Part shown: positions 1 to 6,834 of the stretch, piece by piece
Position numbering within the stretch: the first letter of the stretch is position 1
Layout of the letters: each line of letters begins with the position of its first letter
Source: Longimicrobiales bacterium
GTDB taxonomy: Bacteria > Gemmatimonadota > Gemmatimonadetes > Longimicrobiales > Gaopeijiaceae
NCBI GenBank assembly: GCA_028280205.1
Contig: JANQME010000264.1
Span: 1-13,185 of the forward strand
DNA length: 13,185 nucleotides
Direction of reading: 5' to 3'
Notes under the pieces: model-generated
Databases searched by the model: none
What the model saw: only the letters and a program-made list of their open reading frames with translations
Told to the model about the DNA's origin: nothing
Position numbers and translations under genes: made by a program

Positions 1-672
1 GGGTGGGGTGGTGTCGGGCAGGGCCGGCTCCGGCGCAAGAACCGCGATCGGGTCCTCCACGGGGGGGAGGGAGTCCTCCGGGGGAGGCAGCGAGTCGGCC
101 GGCACAGCGACCGCCGTGTCCGAGGCGACCGAGTCGACCACCGGGACGCTCTCCTGCGGAGCCTGCTCCCGCTCGGGCGGCGTCAGGAGCGCGCGCGGGC
201 GTACGCCGTCCGCCCCGGTCGTCACCGTCATCTCCGAGGTCTCGCGGAAGTCCGTCTCCAGGAGGTAGACGAGGTCGCCGTGCTCGATCCGGGAGCCCTG
301 TGCGCCGTCCTCGACCACCAGGCTGCCCTCGGCCTGCAGACGGCCCTCGTTCGTGAAGTAGCGGGCTTCGTCCGAGCGCAGCTCCCGGGAGGCCTCCTCG
401 TAGCGGACCGACCCCAGCAGGTGCGACCACCCCTGATCCGAGTACGCGATCGCCGAGTCGGCGAAGATCTGCACCCCGCCGTCGCATACGAAGTGGGGCC
501 GGGTGATGTAGGTGACCTGCCCGAGTCCGGGGAGGGTCTGGATGTTCACGATGTCGTTGCCGAGACCCCCGAGCTCACACCCTTCCTGCCCGGCCGCCGC
601 GCTGGCGCTCGCCCCCAGCGCGATCAGGACGGCGAGTGTACGCCTCGGGCCGACGGGGCCCATGCGAAGCAC
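1..672 (-). CDS. lptA: OstA/LptA-like LPS transport protein, N-terminal part (runs off left edge)
   Basis: 224 codons are visible, open at the window edge, so the C-terminus is missing. The start is taken as GTG at 672-670 because a GGAGG lies 5 nt upstream; an in-frame ATG at 663 is the alternative. Residues 1 to about 28 form a Sec signal peptide (basic MLRMGPVGPRR, hydrophobic core, ASASAAAGQ cleavage region). Residues about 40-150 carry the OstA/LptA periodic beta pattern: ADSAIAYSD, LLGSVRYEE, LRSDEARYF, LQAEGSLVVEDG, IEHGDLVYL. From about residue 155 the chain becomes an acidic, proline-rich linker with the near-repeat DSLPPPED/SLPPVED. Ordinary stand-alone LptA is about 170-200 residues with no such tail, so this looks more like the longer OstA-like proteins of Bacteroidota-type lineages. 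The family forms periplasmic beta-jellyroll structures that carry LPS to the outer membrane. Its position directly after lptC supports the role. Exact LptA equivalence is inferred. Confidence 0.75.
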   Translation of the reverse strand, partial: MLRMGPVGPRRTLAVLIALGASASAAAGQEGCELGGLGNDIVNIQTLPGLGQVTYITRPHFVCDGGVQIFADSAIAYSDQGWSHLLGSVRYEEASRELRSDEARYFTNEGRLQAEGSLVVEDGAQGSRIEHGDLVYLLETDFRETSEMTVTTGADGVRPRALLTPPEREQAPQESVPVVDSVASDTAVAVPADSLPPPEDSLPPVEDPIAVLAPEPALPDTTPP

Positions 673-677
673 GAGCT

Positions 678-682
678 CCTCC
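678..682 (-). promoter_or_regulatory. Ribosome binding site of the OstA-like gene, overlapping the lptC stop codon
   Basis: The minus strand reads TAGGAGGAGCTCGTG. The lptC stop TAG (684-682) shares its G with a GGAGG Shine-Dalgarno sequence (682-678), 5 nt before GTG 672. This decides the start codon and implies coupling between lptC termination and initiation of the downstream gene. Confidence 0.6.
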
Positions 683-1248
683 TAGAAAACCCGCCGAACC
701 CCGCCGCGCATGTTCTGGATGACGATGTTCTCGAACGACATGTCGGACTCGAACGCCGTTCCACTCGTCACGGAACCGTCCTTCATCGTCCGCACCGTCG
801 TCGAGTCGCTCCAGATGCGGTCGATGTCGGGCTCGTAGTAGATTTCCGGGCTCTCGATGGTGCTGGAGTCGGTGTGGACGAAGAGCACGACGTCGCCGCG
901 CGCGACCATGCGGTTCGTCTCCTGGTTCCAGTCTCCCTCGACACCGGTCACGGTCGCGCGCTCGTTCCCCATCTCGTCGTAGAAGACGAGCGTCATCTGC
1001 CGGAGCTCCGCAGTCGACTCGGACTCGAAGATGAACGCCGTGTCGGCCTCGATCTGCGCTTCGCGGACGCCGTGTGCGGTCACGTACGTGGTCATGCCGT
1101 ACGCCACGTAGTCGGCCGACATGTTCTGCAGCTCCTCGGTCGCGACCGGAATGTCCATGTCGCCCCCGCACGCCGCGACCGACACGACGGCGAGCACGGC
1201 CACGGCGAACGCCGTCACGGGTCGCTCGGCTCTCTGTCCAGTCGTCAT
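682..1248 (-). CDS. lptC: LptC-family LPS export protein, predicted lipoprotein
   Basis: 188 aa, ATG start 2 nt after the kdsD stop. The N-terminus is a lipoprotein signal: basic MTTGQRAERP, a hydrophobic stretch over residues 11-26, then lipobox VAAC with Cys27 as the predicted lipidated residue, followed by GGD. The rest fits the LptC/YrbK beta-jellyroll: paired strands such as MTTYVTAHGVREAQIEADTAFIF, LRQMTLVFYDEMGNERATVTG, and a late TVRTMKDGSVTSGTAFESD, which corresponds to the familiar 'V.v..gg..i.g.gfe.d' pattern of the family. LptC links the LptBFG transporter to the periplasmic LptA bridge. Proteobacterial LptC is held by an N-terminal transmembrane helix; a lipid anchor is the form seen in several other phyla. 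The neighbours (Kdo synthesis upstream, OstA-like protein downstream) support the call. Confidence 0.85.
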   Translation of the reverse strand: MTTGQRAERPVTAFAVAVLAVVSVAACGGDMDIPVATEELQNMSADYVAYGMTTYVTAHGVREAQIEADTAFIFESESTAELRQMTLVFYDEMGNERATVTGVEGDWNQETNRMVARGDVVLFVHTDSSTIESPEIYYEPDIDRIWSDSTTVRTMKDGSVTSGTAFESDMSFENIVIQNMRGGVRRVF

Positions 1249-1250
1249 CG

Positions 1251-2219
1251 TCAGATGGCTCCGGCTCTCATCAGGTCGTGCAGGTGAACGACGCCCTCCA
1301 GAACTCCCGCCTCTCCGACCACGGGCAGCGCCATGATTCCGTGGGCCTCCATCCTACTCGCCGCGGCCGATCCAAGTTCATCCGCGGTGGCGGTCTTGGG
1401 CTCCCGCGTCATGACGTTCGCCACGCCGCGCTCCAGAAAGTCCGGATCGCGCTCCATCAGCCGTGTAAGATCGCCTGCCGTGAGGACGCCGACCACCCGT
1501 CGCTCCCCGTCTACGATCGGGACCGTCCCCCGCATCTCCGCCAACGGCCCGATCGCCAGACGCATCGTCGCGCCCTCCGGCAGCTCGGGGTACGCCTCGG
1601 CCACCATGACGTCCGCCACCCGGAGCGTAAGCTTCCGGCCGAGGGCGCCCCCGGGGTGGAGCGCCGCGAAGTCCTCGGGCTTGAAGTCCTTGAGCTTGAG
1701 AACTGTCACCGCGAGCGCATCGGCCATGACGAGCGCGGCCGTGCTCGACGAGGTGGGTGCGAGGTCCATCGGGCATGCCTCCTCGCGGACCGACGCGTCC
1801 AGCGCGACGTCGGCGTGTCCCCCGAGCGCGCTCCGGGACGCCCCGACGATGGCGATGATCGGCACCGAGAGGCGACCGAGGTAGCCGATGAGCCCCGCCA
1901 GCTCGTCCGACGCTCCGGACTTCGAGATGACGATCGCCACGTCGTTCCGCCCGACGATCCCCAGGTCCCCGTGCAGCGCCTCGACGGGGTGCAGGAAGAT
2001 GGCCGGCGTGCCGGTGGACGTGAGCGTGCCCGCGAGCTTCCGAGCGATGTGGCCGCTCTTGCCGATGCCGCATGTGACGATGCGCCCCCGAGCCTCGGCC
2101 ACGAGACGACAGGCGCGTGCGAACTCGATCCCGATACGGGACTCGAGCGCCGCGACCGCGGCCGTCTCGATCGCGACGACGCGGCGCCCTTCGGCGATCA
2201 GGGCGTCGTCGTCGCTCAC
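1251..2219 (-). CDS. kdsD: Arabinose-5-phosphate isomerase (KdsD/KpsF family)
   Basis: 322 aa. It converts ribulose 5-phosphate to D-arabinose 5-phosphate, the first committed step of Kdo synthesis, in the cytoplasm. An N-terminal SIS sugar-isomerase domain (about 30-175; GIGKSGHIARKLAGTLTSTGTPA, HGDLG, ISKSGASDE) is followed by the family signature LHPGGALGRKL (187-197) and two CBS repeats (about 204-260 and 266-322). The residues recalled as catalytic in E. coli KdsD (K59, E111, E152, H193) match here as K54, E106, E147 and H188, all offset by exactly 5, so the active site looks intact. The start is GTG at 2219-2217, overlapping the kdsC TGA as GTGA. The full-length SIS+CBS architecture distinguishes it from SIS-only paralogues. 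Being inside a Kdo operon argues for the LPS housekeeping isomerase and not a capsule-specific KpsF. Confidence 0.95.
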   Translation of the reverse strand: MSDDDALIAEGRRVVAIETAAVAALESRIGIEFARACRLVAEARGRIVTCGIGKSGHIARKLAGTLTSTGTPAIFLHPVEALHGDLGIVGRNDVAIVISKSGASDELAGLIGYLGRLSVPIIAIVGASRSALGGHADVALDASVREEACPMDLAPTSSSTAALVMADALAVTVLKLKDFKPEDFAALHPGGALGRKLTLRVADVMVAEAYPELPEGATMRLAIGPLAEMRGTVPIVDGERRVVGVLTAGDLTRLMERDPDFLERGVANVMTREPKTATADELGSAAASRMEAHGIMALPVVGEAGVLEGVVHLHDLMRAGAI

Positions 2220-2779
2220 GTCCGGCTCCGCTCCTCCACGTACCGCTCGACCACCTCGTCCAGAACGCCTCGGGCCGACAGGAGCGCGTCGCAGAACTCA
2301 CGGGCTGCGCCGTGACCCCCGGAGCGCGTCGCCTGCCAGTCCGCGACCGCGACCATCGGGGCGGTGGCGTTGCCCACCGCGGCCCTCAGCCCCACACGCC
2401 GCATGACCGCCAGATCGGGGATGTCGTCACCGATCATGGCGACCTCCTCCCACTCGATCCCCCGCTCCTCGAGGAGGCGCTCGACGACCACGAGCTTGTG
2501 CGCATCCGGCTCCTGATAGCACGCCTCGATCCCGAGCTCGCGGGCACGTATCGCGGTGGCCTCGGACACGCGTCCGGACACGATCGCGACCTGGAGTCCG
2601 GCCCAGCCGAGCATCTTGATCCCGATTCCGTCCTGGATGTCGAAGCGCTTCAGCTCCACCGTGCGTCCGTCGGAGTCCTCGCCCACGTAGACGCCGGCGT
2701 CGGTGAGCACGCCGTCGACGTCGAAGATCACGAGGCGCACGCGGGCGGCGAGCTCGGTCGGGATCGGATCGGCTCTCAT
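2216..2779 (-). CDS. kdsC: Kdo-8-phosphate phosphatase (HAD superfamily)
   Basis: 187 aa. It hydrolyses Kdo 8-phosphate to Kdo and phosphate. It is a compact, capless HAD phosphatase of the tetrameric KdsC type. Motif I is FDVDGVLTD with nucleophile D20 and acid/base D22. Motif II is VSGR with S68. The motif III lysine is K95 in PDAHKL. Motif IV is GDDIPD with D118, D119 and D122. The C-terminal GGHGAAREFCDALL matches the family's conserved glycine-rich tail that reaches into the neighbouring subunit's active site. The length is normal for KdsC (about 170-190). ATG 2779-2777 overlaps the kdsA stop as ATGA, and the gene's own stop overlaps the kdsD start, so all three are translationally coupled. 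Confidence 0.94.
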   Translation of the reverse strand: MRADPIPTELAARVRLVIFDVDGVLTDAGVYVGEDSDGRTVELKRFDIQDGIGIKMLGWAGLQVAIVSGRVSEATAIRARELGIEACYQEPDAHKLVVVERLLEERGIEWEEVAMIGDDIPDLAVMRRVGLRAAVGNATAPMVAVADWQATRSGGHGAAREFCDALLSARGVLDEVVERYVEERSRT

Positions 2780-3561
2780 CGGTCCAGCACCTCACGGATG
2801 CGGAGCACCTCGTCGACGAGCGCGGAGAGGCGCGCGAGCGGGAGCATGTTCGTGCCGTCGGACGGCGCGCTCGGAGGATCCGGGTGGGTCTCGAGGAAGA
2901 GCCCGTCGCAGCCGGCCGCCACCGCGGCTCGCACGAGCGCGGGGATGTGCTCGGGATCGCCGCCGCTCGATCCCGCGGCCTTTCCCGGACGCTGGACCGA
3001 GTGGGTTCCGTCGAACACGGCCGGGACGCCGGCGGCGGCCCGAACTCGCGCGAAGGAGCGCATGTCGACCACCAGGTCACCGTAGCCGTGGATCGTGCCG
3101 CGCTCGGTCACCGCGACCTCCGAGGCACCGGAGGCCTTCACCTTCGCGACCGCCGCCGCCATCTCCTCGGGTGCCATCCACTGGCCCTTCTTCACGTTCA
3201 CCGCCCGGCCGGTCCGGCCGGCGGCGACGAGCAGATCGGTCTGGCGGCAGAGGAAGGCCGGGATCTGGAGGACGTCGACGACCTCGCCGACCGGTCCTGC
3301 CTGATGCGGCTCGTGGATGTCCGTGAGCAGCGGAAGCCCCGTGTCCCTGCGCACCGTCTCGAGCCGCTTCAGCCCTTCCTCCAGACCGGGGCCGCGCGGC
3401 GAATCGAGCTTCGAGCGGTTCGCCTTGTCGAACGAAGACTTGAAGACCAGCGGAAGACCGGACGCCGCGGACAGCTCGGCGAGCGCCTCGCCGACGCGCA
3501 GGTTGAGGGTGTCGTCCTCGAGCGCACACGGACCCGCGATGAGGAAGAAGTCGTCGAACAC
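2776..3561 (-). CDS. kdsA: Kdo-8-phosphate synthase, metal-dependent class
   Basis: 261 aa. It condenses phosphoenolpyruvate with arabinose 5-phosphate to give Kdo 8-phosphate. A TIM barrel of the DAHP/KDO8P synthase family is recognisable from IAGPCALED at the N-terminus, the PEP/A5P region FKSSFDKANRS (40-50), LLTDIHEP (78-85), VNVKKGQWMAP, FDGTHSVQRPG and LFLETHPDPP. C12, H187, E224 and D235 correspond to the four metal ligands of the Aquifex enzyme (C11, H185, E222, D233 as I recall them), so this is the metallo class; the E. coli type has Asn at the Cys position. The stretch at 153-163, ERGTIHGYGDL, differs from the more usual ERGxxFGYNNL. The start is GTG 3561-3559, the only start codon between the in-frame pyrG stop and the conserved N-terminus; the Shine-Dalgarno sequence is weak. 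Confidence 0.94.
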   Translation of the reverse strand: MFDDFFLIAGPCALEDDTLNLRVGEALAELSAASGLPLVFKSSFDKANRSKLDSPRGPGLEEGLKRLETVRRDTGLPLLTDIHEPHQAGPVGEVVDVLQIPAFLCRQTDLLVAAGRTGRAVNVKKGQWMAPEEMAAAVAKVKASGASEVAVTERGTIHGYGDLVVDMRSFARVRAAAGVPAVFDGTHSVQRPGKAAGSSGGDPEHIPALVRAAVAAGCDGLFLETHPDPPSAPSDGTNMLPLARLSALVDEVLRIREVLDR

Positions 3562-3579
3562 GCGTCGAGATTCCGGCCC

Positions 3580-5238
3580 TCAGACGCCGACCGGCTGCTC
3601 GACGGGCTGCCCGGACTCGCGGCGCGCGTGACGCGCCGCCGCCTCGATGAAGGAGGCGAAGAGCGGGTGCGGGCGGGTCGGACGGCTCTTCAGCTCGGGG
3701 TGGAACTGCCCCGCGACGAACCAGGGGTGATCCGAGATCTCGACCATTTCGACGAGTCCGCCCTCCGGTGAGGTACCGCTGATCGTCAGGCCGTGCGCCG
3801 AGAGCGTGTCTCGGTAGGCGTTGTTGACCTCCCAACGGTGGCGATGGCGCTCCGAGATATCGTCGACGCCGTAGATCTGTCGCGCCCGGCTCCCTTCGGC
3901 GAGGACGCAGGGGTAGGCGCCCAGTCGCATCGTACCGCCCTTGCGGGTCACCTGGAGCTGCGAGTCGAGCAGCGCGATGATCGGATCGGTACAGTCCTCG
4001 TCGAACTCCGAGGAGTTGGCGGCTTCGATGCCGCAGACGTTCCGGGCGAACTCGATCACCGCGCACTGCAGCCCGAGGCAGATGCCGAAGAAGGGCAGCT
4101 CGTGTTCCCGTGCCCACCGGATGGCCTCGAGCATCCCCTCCACGCCACGCTGCCCGAAGCCGCCCGGGATGAGAAGGCCGTCGTAGTCGGCGAGCCCCTC
4201 CACGCGTTCCCCGTCCTCGAAGGTCTCGGAGAGGAGCCACTCGACGCTCACCTTCACGTCGTTGGCGATTCCACCGTGGATGAGCGCTTCCTGCACCGAC
4301 TTGTAGGCGTCGACGAGGGCCGTGTATTTCCCGACGACCGCGATGCGCGCCTCGCCGGAGGCCGGGTGCTGAACGCGCCGAACCATGTCCGTCCACTCGC
4401 TCAGGTCGGGCTGGGGCAGCCCCCGCAGCCCGAGGCGCGCGAGGATGACGTCGTCGGCCTTCTGGCGCTTGAGCGCGAGCGGGACCTCGTAGATCGTCGA
4501 GAGGTCGGGCGACTCGAGCACCGCGTCCGCCTCGACGTTCGTGAAGAGCGCGATCTTGCGCTTGATCTCCTTGGAGAGGGGCTGCTCGGCGCGGCAGATC
4601 AGAACGTGCGGCTGGATCCCGATCTCCATGAGCTCGCGGACGGAGTGCTGCGTCGGCTTCGTCTTGAGCTCACCCGCGGCCGCGAGATACGGCACGAGCG
4701 TGAGGTGGACGAAGATCGCGTTCTCGCGACCCACGTCGCCCCGGAACTGACGGATCGCTTCCAGGAACGGGAGCGACTCGATGTCGCCGACCGTCCCTCC
4801 GATCTCGGTGATCACGACGTCGTGCTCTCCCGAGAGGCGCGAGACCGCGGCCTTGATCTCGTCGGTGATGTGAGGGATGACCTGCACGGTCGAGCCCAGG
4901 TAGTCCCCTCGGCGCTCCTTGTCGATGACGGTCTGGTAGATCCGGCCGGTCGTGATGTTGTTGTCCTGCGAAAGCGACTCGTCGATGAAGCGCTCGTAGT
5001 GCCCGAGGTCGAGATCCGTTTCGGCCCCGTCGTCGGTGACGAAGACCTCGCCGTGCTGGTACGGCGAGAGGGTGCCCGGGTCCACGTTGATGTATGGGTC
5101 GAACTTCTGGAGCGTCACGCGCAGCCCGCGCTCCTTGAGGAGCCGGCCGATCGAAGCGGCCGCGATCCCCTTCCCGAGGGACGAGACGACCCCTCCGGTC
5201 ACGAAGATGTACTTGGTCGGCCGATCCGGTGCGGTCAT
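3580..5238 (-). CDS. pyrG: CTP synthase (glutamine-hydrolysing)
   Basis: 552 aa, the normal full length. It aminates UTP to CTP using ATP and glutamine-derived ammonia. The synthetase domain (1 to about 290) starts with KYIFVTGGVVSSLGKG (P-loop-like SLGKG at 20-24) and contains QKFDPYINVDPGT, HGEVFVTDDGAETDLDLGHYERF and EIGGTVGDIES. The class I glutaminase domain (about 297-545) has PGGFGQRG, the nucleophile C387 in GICLGLQ, and H513 and E515 in the terminal QFHPE. All hallmarks are intact. ATG 5238 lies 7 nt after the kdsB stop, with GGAG unusually close (2 nt) to the start. It sits between kdsB and kdsA, so it supplies the CTP that KdsB uses, while also serving general nucleotide metabolism. 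Its stop is in frame with kdsA, six codons upstream of it. Confidence 0.98.
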   Translation of the reverse strand: MTAPDRPTKYIFVTGGVVSSLGKGIAAASIGRLLKERGLRVTLQKFDPYINVDPGTLSPYQHGEVFVTDDGAETDLDLGHYERFIDESLSQDNNITTGRIYQTVIDKERRGDYLGSTVQVIPHITDEIKAAVSRLSGEHDVVITEIGGTVGDIESLPFLEAIRQFRGDVGRENAIFVHLTLVPYLAAAGELKTKPTQHSVRELMEIGIQPHVLICRAEQPLSKEIKRKIALFTNVEADAVLESPDLSTIYEVPLALKRQKADDVILARLGLRGLPQPDLSEWTDMVRRVQHPASGEARIAVVGKYTALVDAYKSVQEALIHGGIANDVKVSVEWLLSETFEDGERVEGLADYDGLLIPGGFGQRGVEGMLEAIRWAREHELPFFGICLGLQCAVIEFARNVCGIEAANSSEFDEDCTDPIIALLDSQLQVTRKGGTMRLGAYPCVLAEGSRARQIYGVDDISERHRHRWEVNNAYRDTLSAHGLTISGTSPEGGLVEMVEISDHPWFVAGQFHPELKSRPTRPHPLFASFIEAAARHARRESGQPVEQPVGV

Positions 5239-5245
5239 GGCTCCG

Positions 5246-6022
5246 TCAGGCGAAAGTGGGGGCGTTCACGTCGGACAGTCGCTCTTCCATGCGCAGCACG
5301 TCGGCCGGGGTGTCCACGCCGGGGTCGGCCGCGCCGACCACGGCGACGCCGATCCGCAGCCCCGCCTCGAGGGGCCGCAACTGTTCGAGCATCTCGAGCT
5401 GTTCGAGGCGCGAAGGCGCGAGCGCGACCCAGTCGGCCAGCGCGTCGCGCGTATACGCGTAGATCCCGATGTGGCGGAGGAAGGGCTCGCGCTCGAGCTC
5501 TTCGGGCGCCGGCTTGCCGTCGCGCTTGTAGGGGATCGAGGCCCGCGAGAAGTAGAGCGCTCGCCCCGTCGAGGCCCGCGCGACCTTCACGACCGACGGG
5601 TCCTTGCGCGCCTCGTCGGAGAGGAGCGGCGTCCCGCAGGTGCCGACCTGCCACGCCTTCTCGCGCACCAGGTCGATCGCGGCGGCGAGGTGCGCCTCCT
5701 TGAGGAGCGGCTCGTCACCCTGGACGTTGGCCACGAAATCGAAGCGTCGGTACTCCGGACGCTCCGCCACCTCGGCGACGCGGTCCGTGCCCGACGGATG
5801 GTCGGGCGAGGTGAGCTCGACCGGCGCGCCCAGGGCCCGGCACACCTCGGCCACCTCGTCGGAGTCCGTGGCAACCACCGCATGGTCGAGCGTGGACATG
5901 CCTTCCACGCGTCGCCACACCCACTCGATGAGCGGACGCCCGAGCAGCGGGTAGAGCGGTTTTCGGGGGAGGCGGGTCGACGCGAGCCGGGCCGGGACGA
6001 TGCCGAGAACCTGGCCGCTCAC
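5246..6022 (-). CDS. kdsB: CMP-Kdo synthetase (3-deoxy-manno-octulosonate cytidylyltransferase)
   Basis: 258 aa. It activates Kdo with CTP to CMP-Kdo for transfer to lipid A. It has the Rossmann-like nucleotidyltransferase fold with the N-terminal CTP-binding signature GIVPARLASTRLPRKPL (7-23; the loop has R20 where many family members have G), ATDSDEV, SGTDRVAEV (77-85), VANVQGDEPLL with the metal-binding D103, the FSRASIPY segment (158-165), HIGIYAY, RLEQLEMLEQLRPLEAG (205-221) and a C-terminal GVDTPAD with D237. The length is as expected (about 245-260). The start is GTG 6022-6020, with only a poor Shine-Dalgarno sequence. It is the first gene of the Kdo operon, 80 nt from the end of the amidotransferase gene, and a candidate promoter lies in that gap. 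Confidence 0.96.
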   Translation of the reverse strand: MSGQVLGIVPARLASTRLPRKPLYPLLGRPLIEWVWRRVEGMSTLDHAVVATDSDEVAEVCRALGAPVELTSPDHPSGTDRVAEVAERPEYRRFDFVANVQGDEPLLKEAHLAAAIDLVREKAWQVGTCGTPLLSDEARKDPSVVKVARASTGRALYFSRASIPYKRDGKPAPEELEREPFLRHIGIYAYTRDALADWVALAPSRLEQLEMLEQLRPLEAGLRIGVAVVGAADPGVDTPADVLRMEERLSDVNAPTFA

Positions 6023-6076
6023 AACGCGCTCGGGGCGCGCGGGAGACGGGGCGCAGTCGCGAAAATCACGCGGGGT

Positions 6077-6106
6077 AAGCTACCGGAACCCGTCGCGGAG
6101 GGTCAA
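6077..6106 (-). promoter_or_regulatory. Candidate sigma70-type promoter for the Kdo/Lpt operon
   Basis: On the minus strand TTGACC (6106-6101) is followed by an 18-nt spacer and TAGCTT (6082-6077). The -35 matches TTGACA at five of six positions; the -10 is a weak match (three of six). Transcription would start near 6070, leaving about 48 nt before the kdsB GTG. The -35 overlaps the stop codon of the upstream amidotransferase gene. This is sequence inspection only. Confidence 0.3.
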
Positions 6107-6693
6107 CCGCGTTCCGGCAGGCCGAGGAAGTTCTCGAGGACCCGTGCCCCGTGGTCGCCGAACCACGACTCGGGGTGGAACTGCACGCCCCAGAGCGGGA
6201 GCGTGCGGTGGCGCATGGCTTGGATCTCCTCCTCGTCTCCCGGGTCGGTGCTCCACGCGACCGCCCGGAGCTCGGTCGGCAGCACGTGCGGGTCGGTGAC
6301 CAGCGAGTGGTAGCGCGCGGCCCGAAACGGTGAGGGGATGCCGCGGAAGAGCGCGTCGCCGTCGTGACGGACCTCCCCGGTCTTGCCGTGCATGGTTCGG
6401 CGGGCCCGCACCGTGCGGCCCCCGAACGCCTCGCCCAGGCTCTGGTGCCCGAGGCAGACCCCCAGCATGGGGATCCCTTCCCCTCCCAGGACCCGGAACG
6501 CGTCGACGCTGGTTCCGGCCTCCGAGGGCGTGCACGGACCGGGCGAGACCACGATCCGTTCGGGCTCCATCGCGGCGAGCTCCTCGACCGAACGCTCGTC
6601 GTTGCGCACCACCACCGGCTCCGCGCCCAGCGCGCCGAGGAGCTGAACCAGATTGAAGGTGAACGAGTCGTAGTTGTCGAGAACGAGGAGCAT
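6103..6693 (-). CDS. trpG/pabA: Stand-alone glutamine amidotransferase subunit (anthranilate or aminodeoxychorismate synthase component II)
   Basis: 196 aa, the normal size for TrpG/PabA. It delivers ammonia from glutamine to a chorismate-binding partner (TrpE for tryptophan or PabB for folate); no partner gene is in the window, and the sequence does not say which is served. Landmarks are LVLDNYDSFTFNLVQ (3-17), VVSPGPCTPSEAG (48-60, the oxyanion PGPGxP region with C for the second G), GVCLGHQ with nucleophile C80, MHGKTGEV (101-108, many relatives have HGKTS), RYHSLV, and GVQFHPES with H173 and E175. After QFHPES the chain reads WFGDHG, where relatives usually have I/VLTEHG. ATG 6693 was chosen because the conserved sequence begins immediately after it; no good Shine-Dalgarno sequence is visible. 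The gene is divergent from the zinc-ribbon gene. Confidence 0.88.
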   Translation of the reverse strand: MLLVLDNYDSFTFNLVQLLGALGAEPVVVRNDERSVEELAAMEPERIVVSPGPCTPSEAGTSVDAFRVLGGEGIPMLGVCLGHQSLGEAFGGRTVRARRTMHGKTGEVRHDGDALFRGIPSPFRAARYHSLVTDPHVLPTELRAVAWSTDPGDEEEIQAMRHRTLPLWGVQFHPESWFGDHGARVLENFLGLPERG

Positions 6694-6834
6694 GCGAGCG
6701 CGGGTACGGCGAAGGGAATGCGGATCCGGCACGTATTCTCGTGTGTACGGCGCCTCGGGCACAGCCCGGTCGCCGTGGGCTCGCACCCGCCCCGCCGGAC
6801 GGCCCCGTTCCGCACCGCCGAGGAGAACCGGTTC
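6694..6834. other. Intergenic region between divergent genes
   Basis: This 141-nt gap should hold promoters for the amidotransferase gene (leftward) and the zinc-ribbon gene (rightward). I find no convincing -35/-10 pair. A short inverted repeat CACG-TATTCT-CGTG lies at 6730-6743 and could be an operator or chance. An AGGAG at 6821-6825 stands 9 nt before GTG 6835 and supports that start. The reading frame continues upstream to ATG 6718, but the encoded stretch is Arg/Pro-rich and looks non-coding. Confidence 0.45.

Noticed and set aside
3793..5703. Long plus-strand open frame (636 codons) opposite pyrG and kdsB
   Set aside because: It is an antisense shadow of two clearly conserved genes in GC-rich DNA; its protein is Arg/Asp/Leu/Val-rich with no motif.
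6364..6834. Upstream extension of the zinc-ribbon frame to 6364
   Set aside because: It runs antisense through the conserved active-site half of the amidotransferase gene; no recognisable protein sequence precedes the first cysteine pair.
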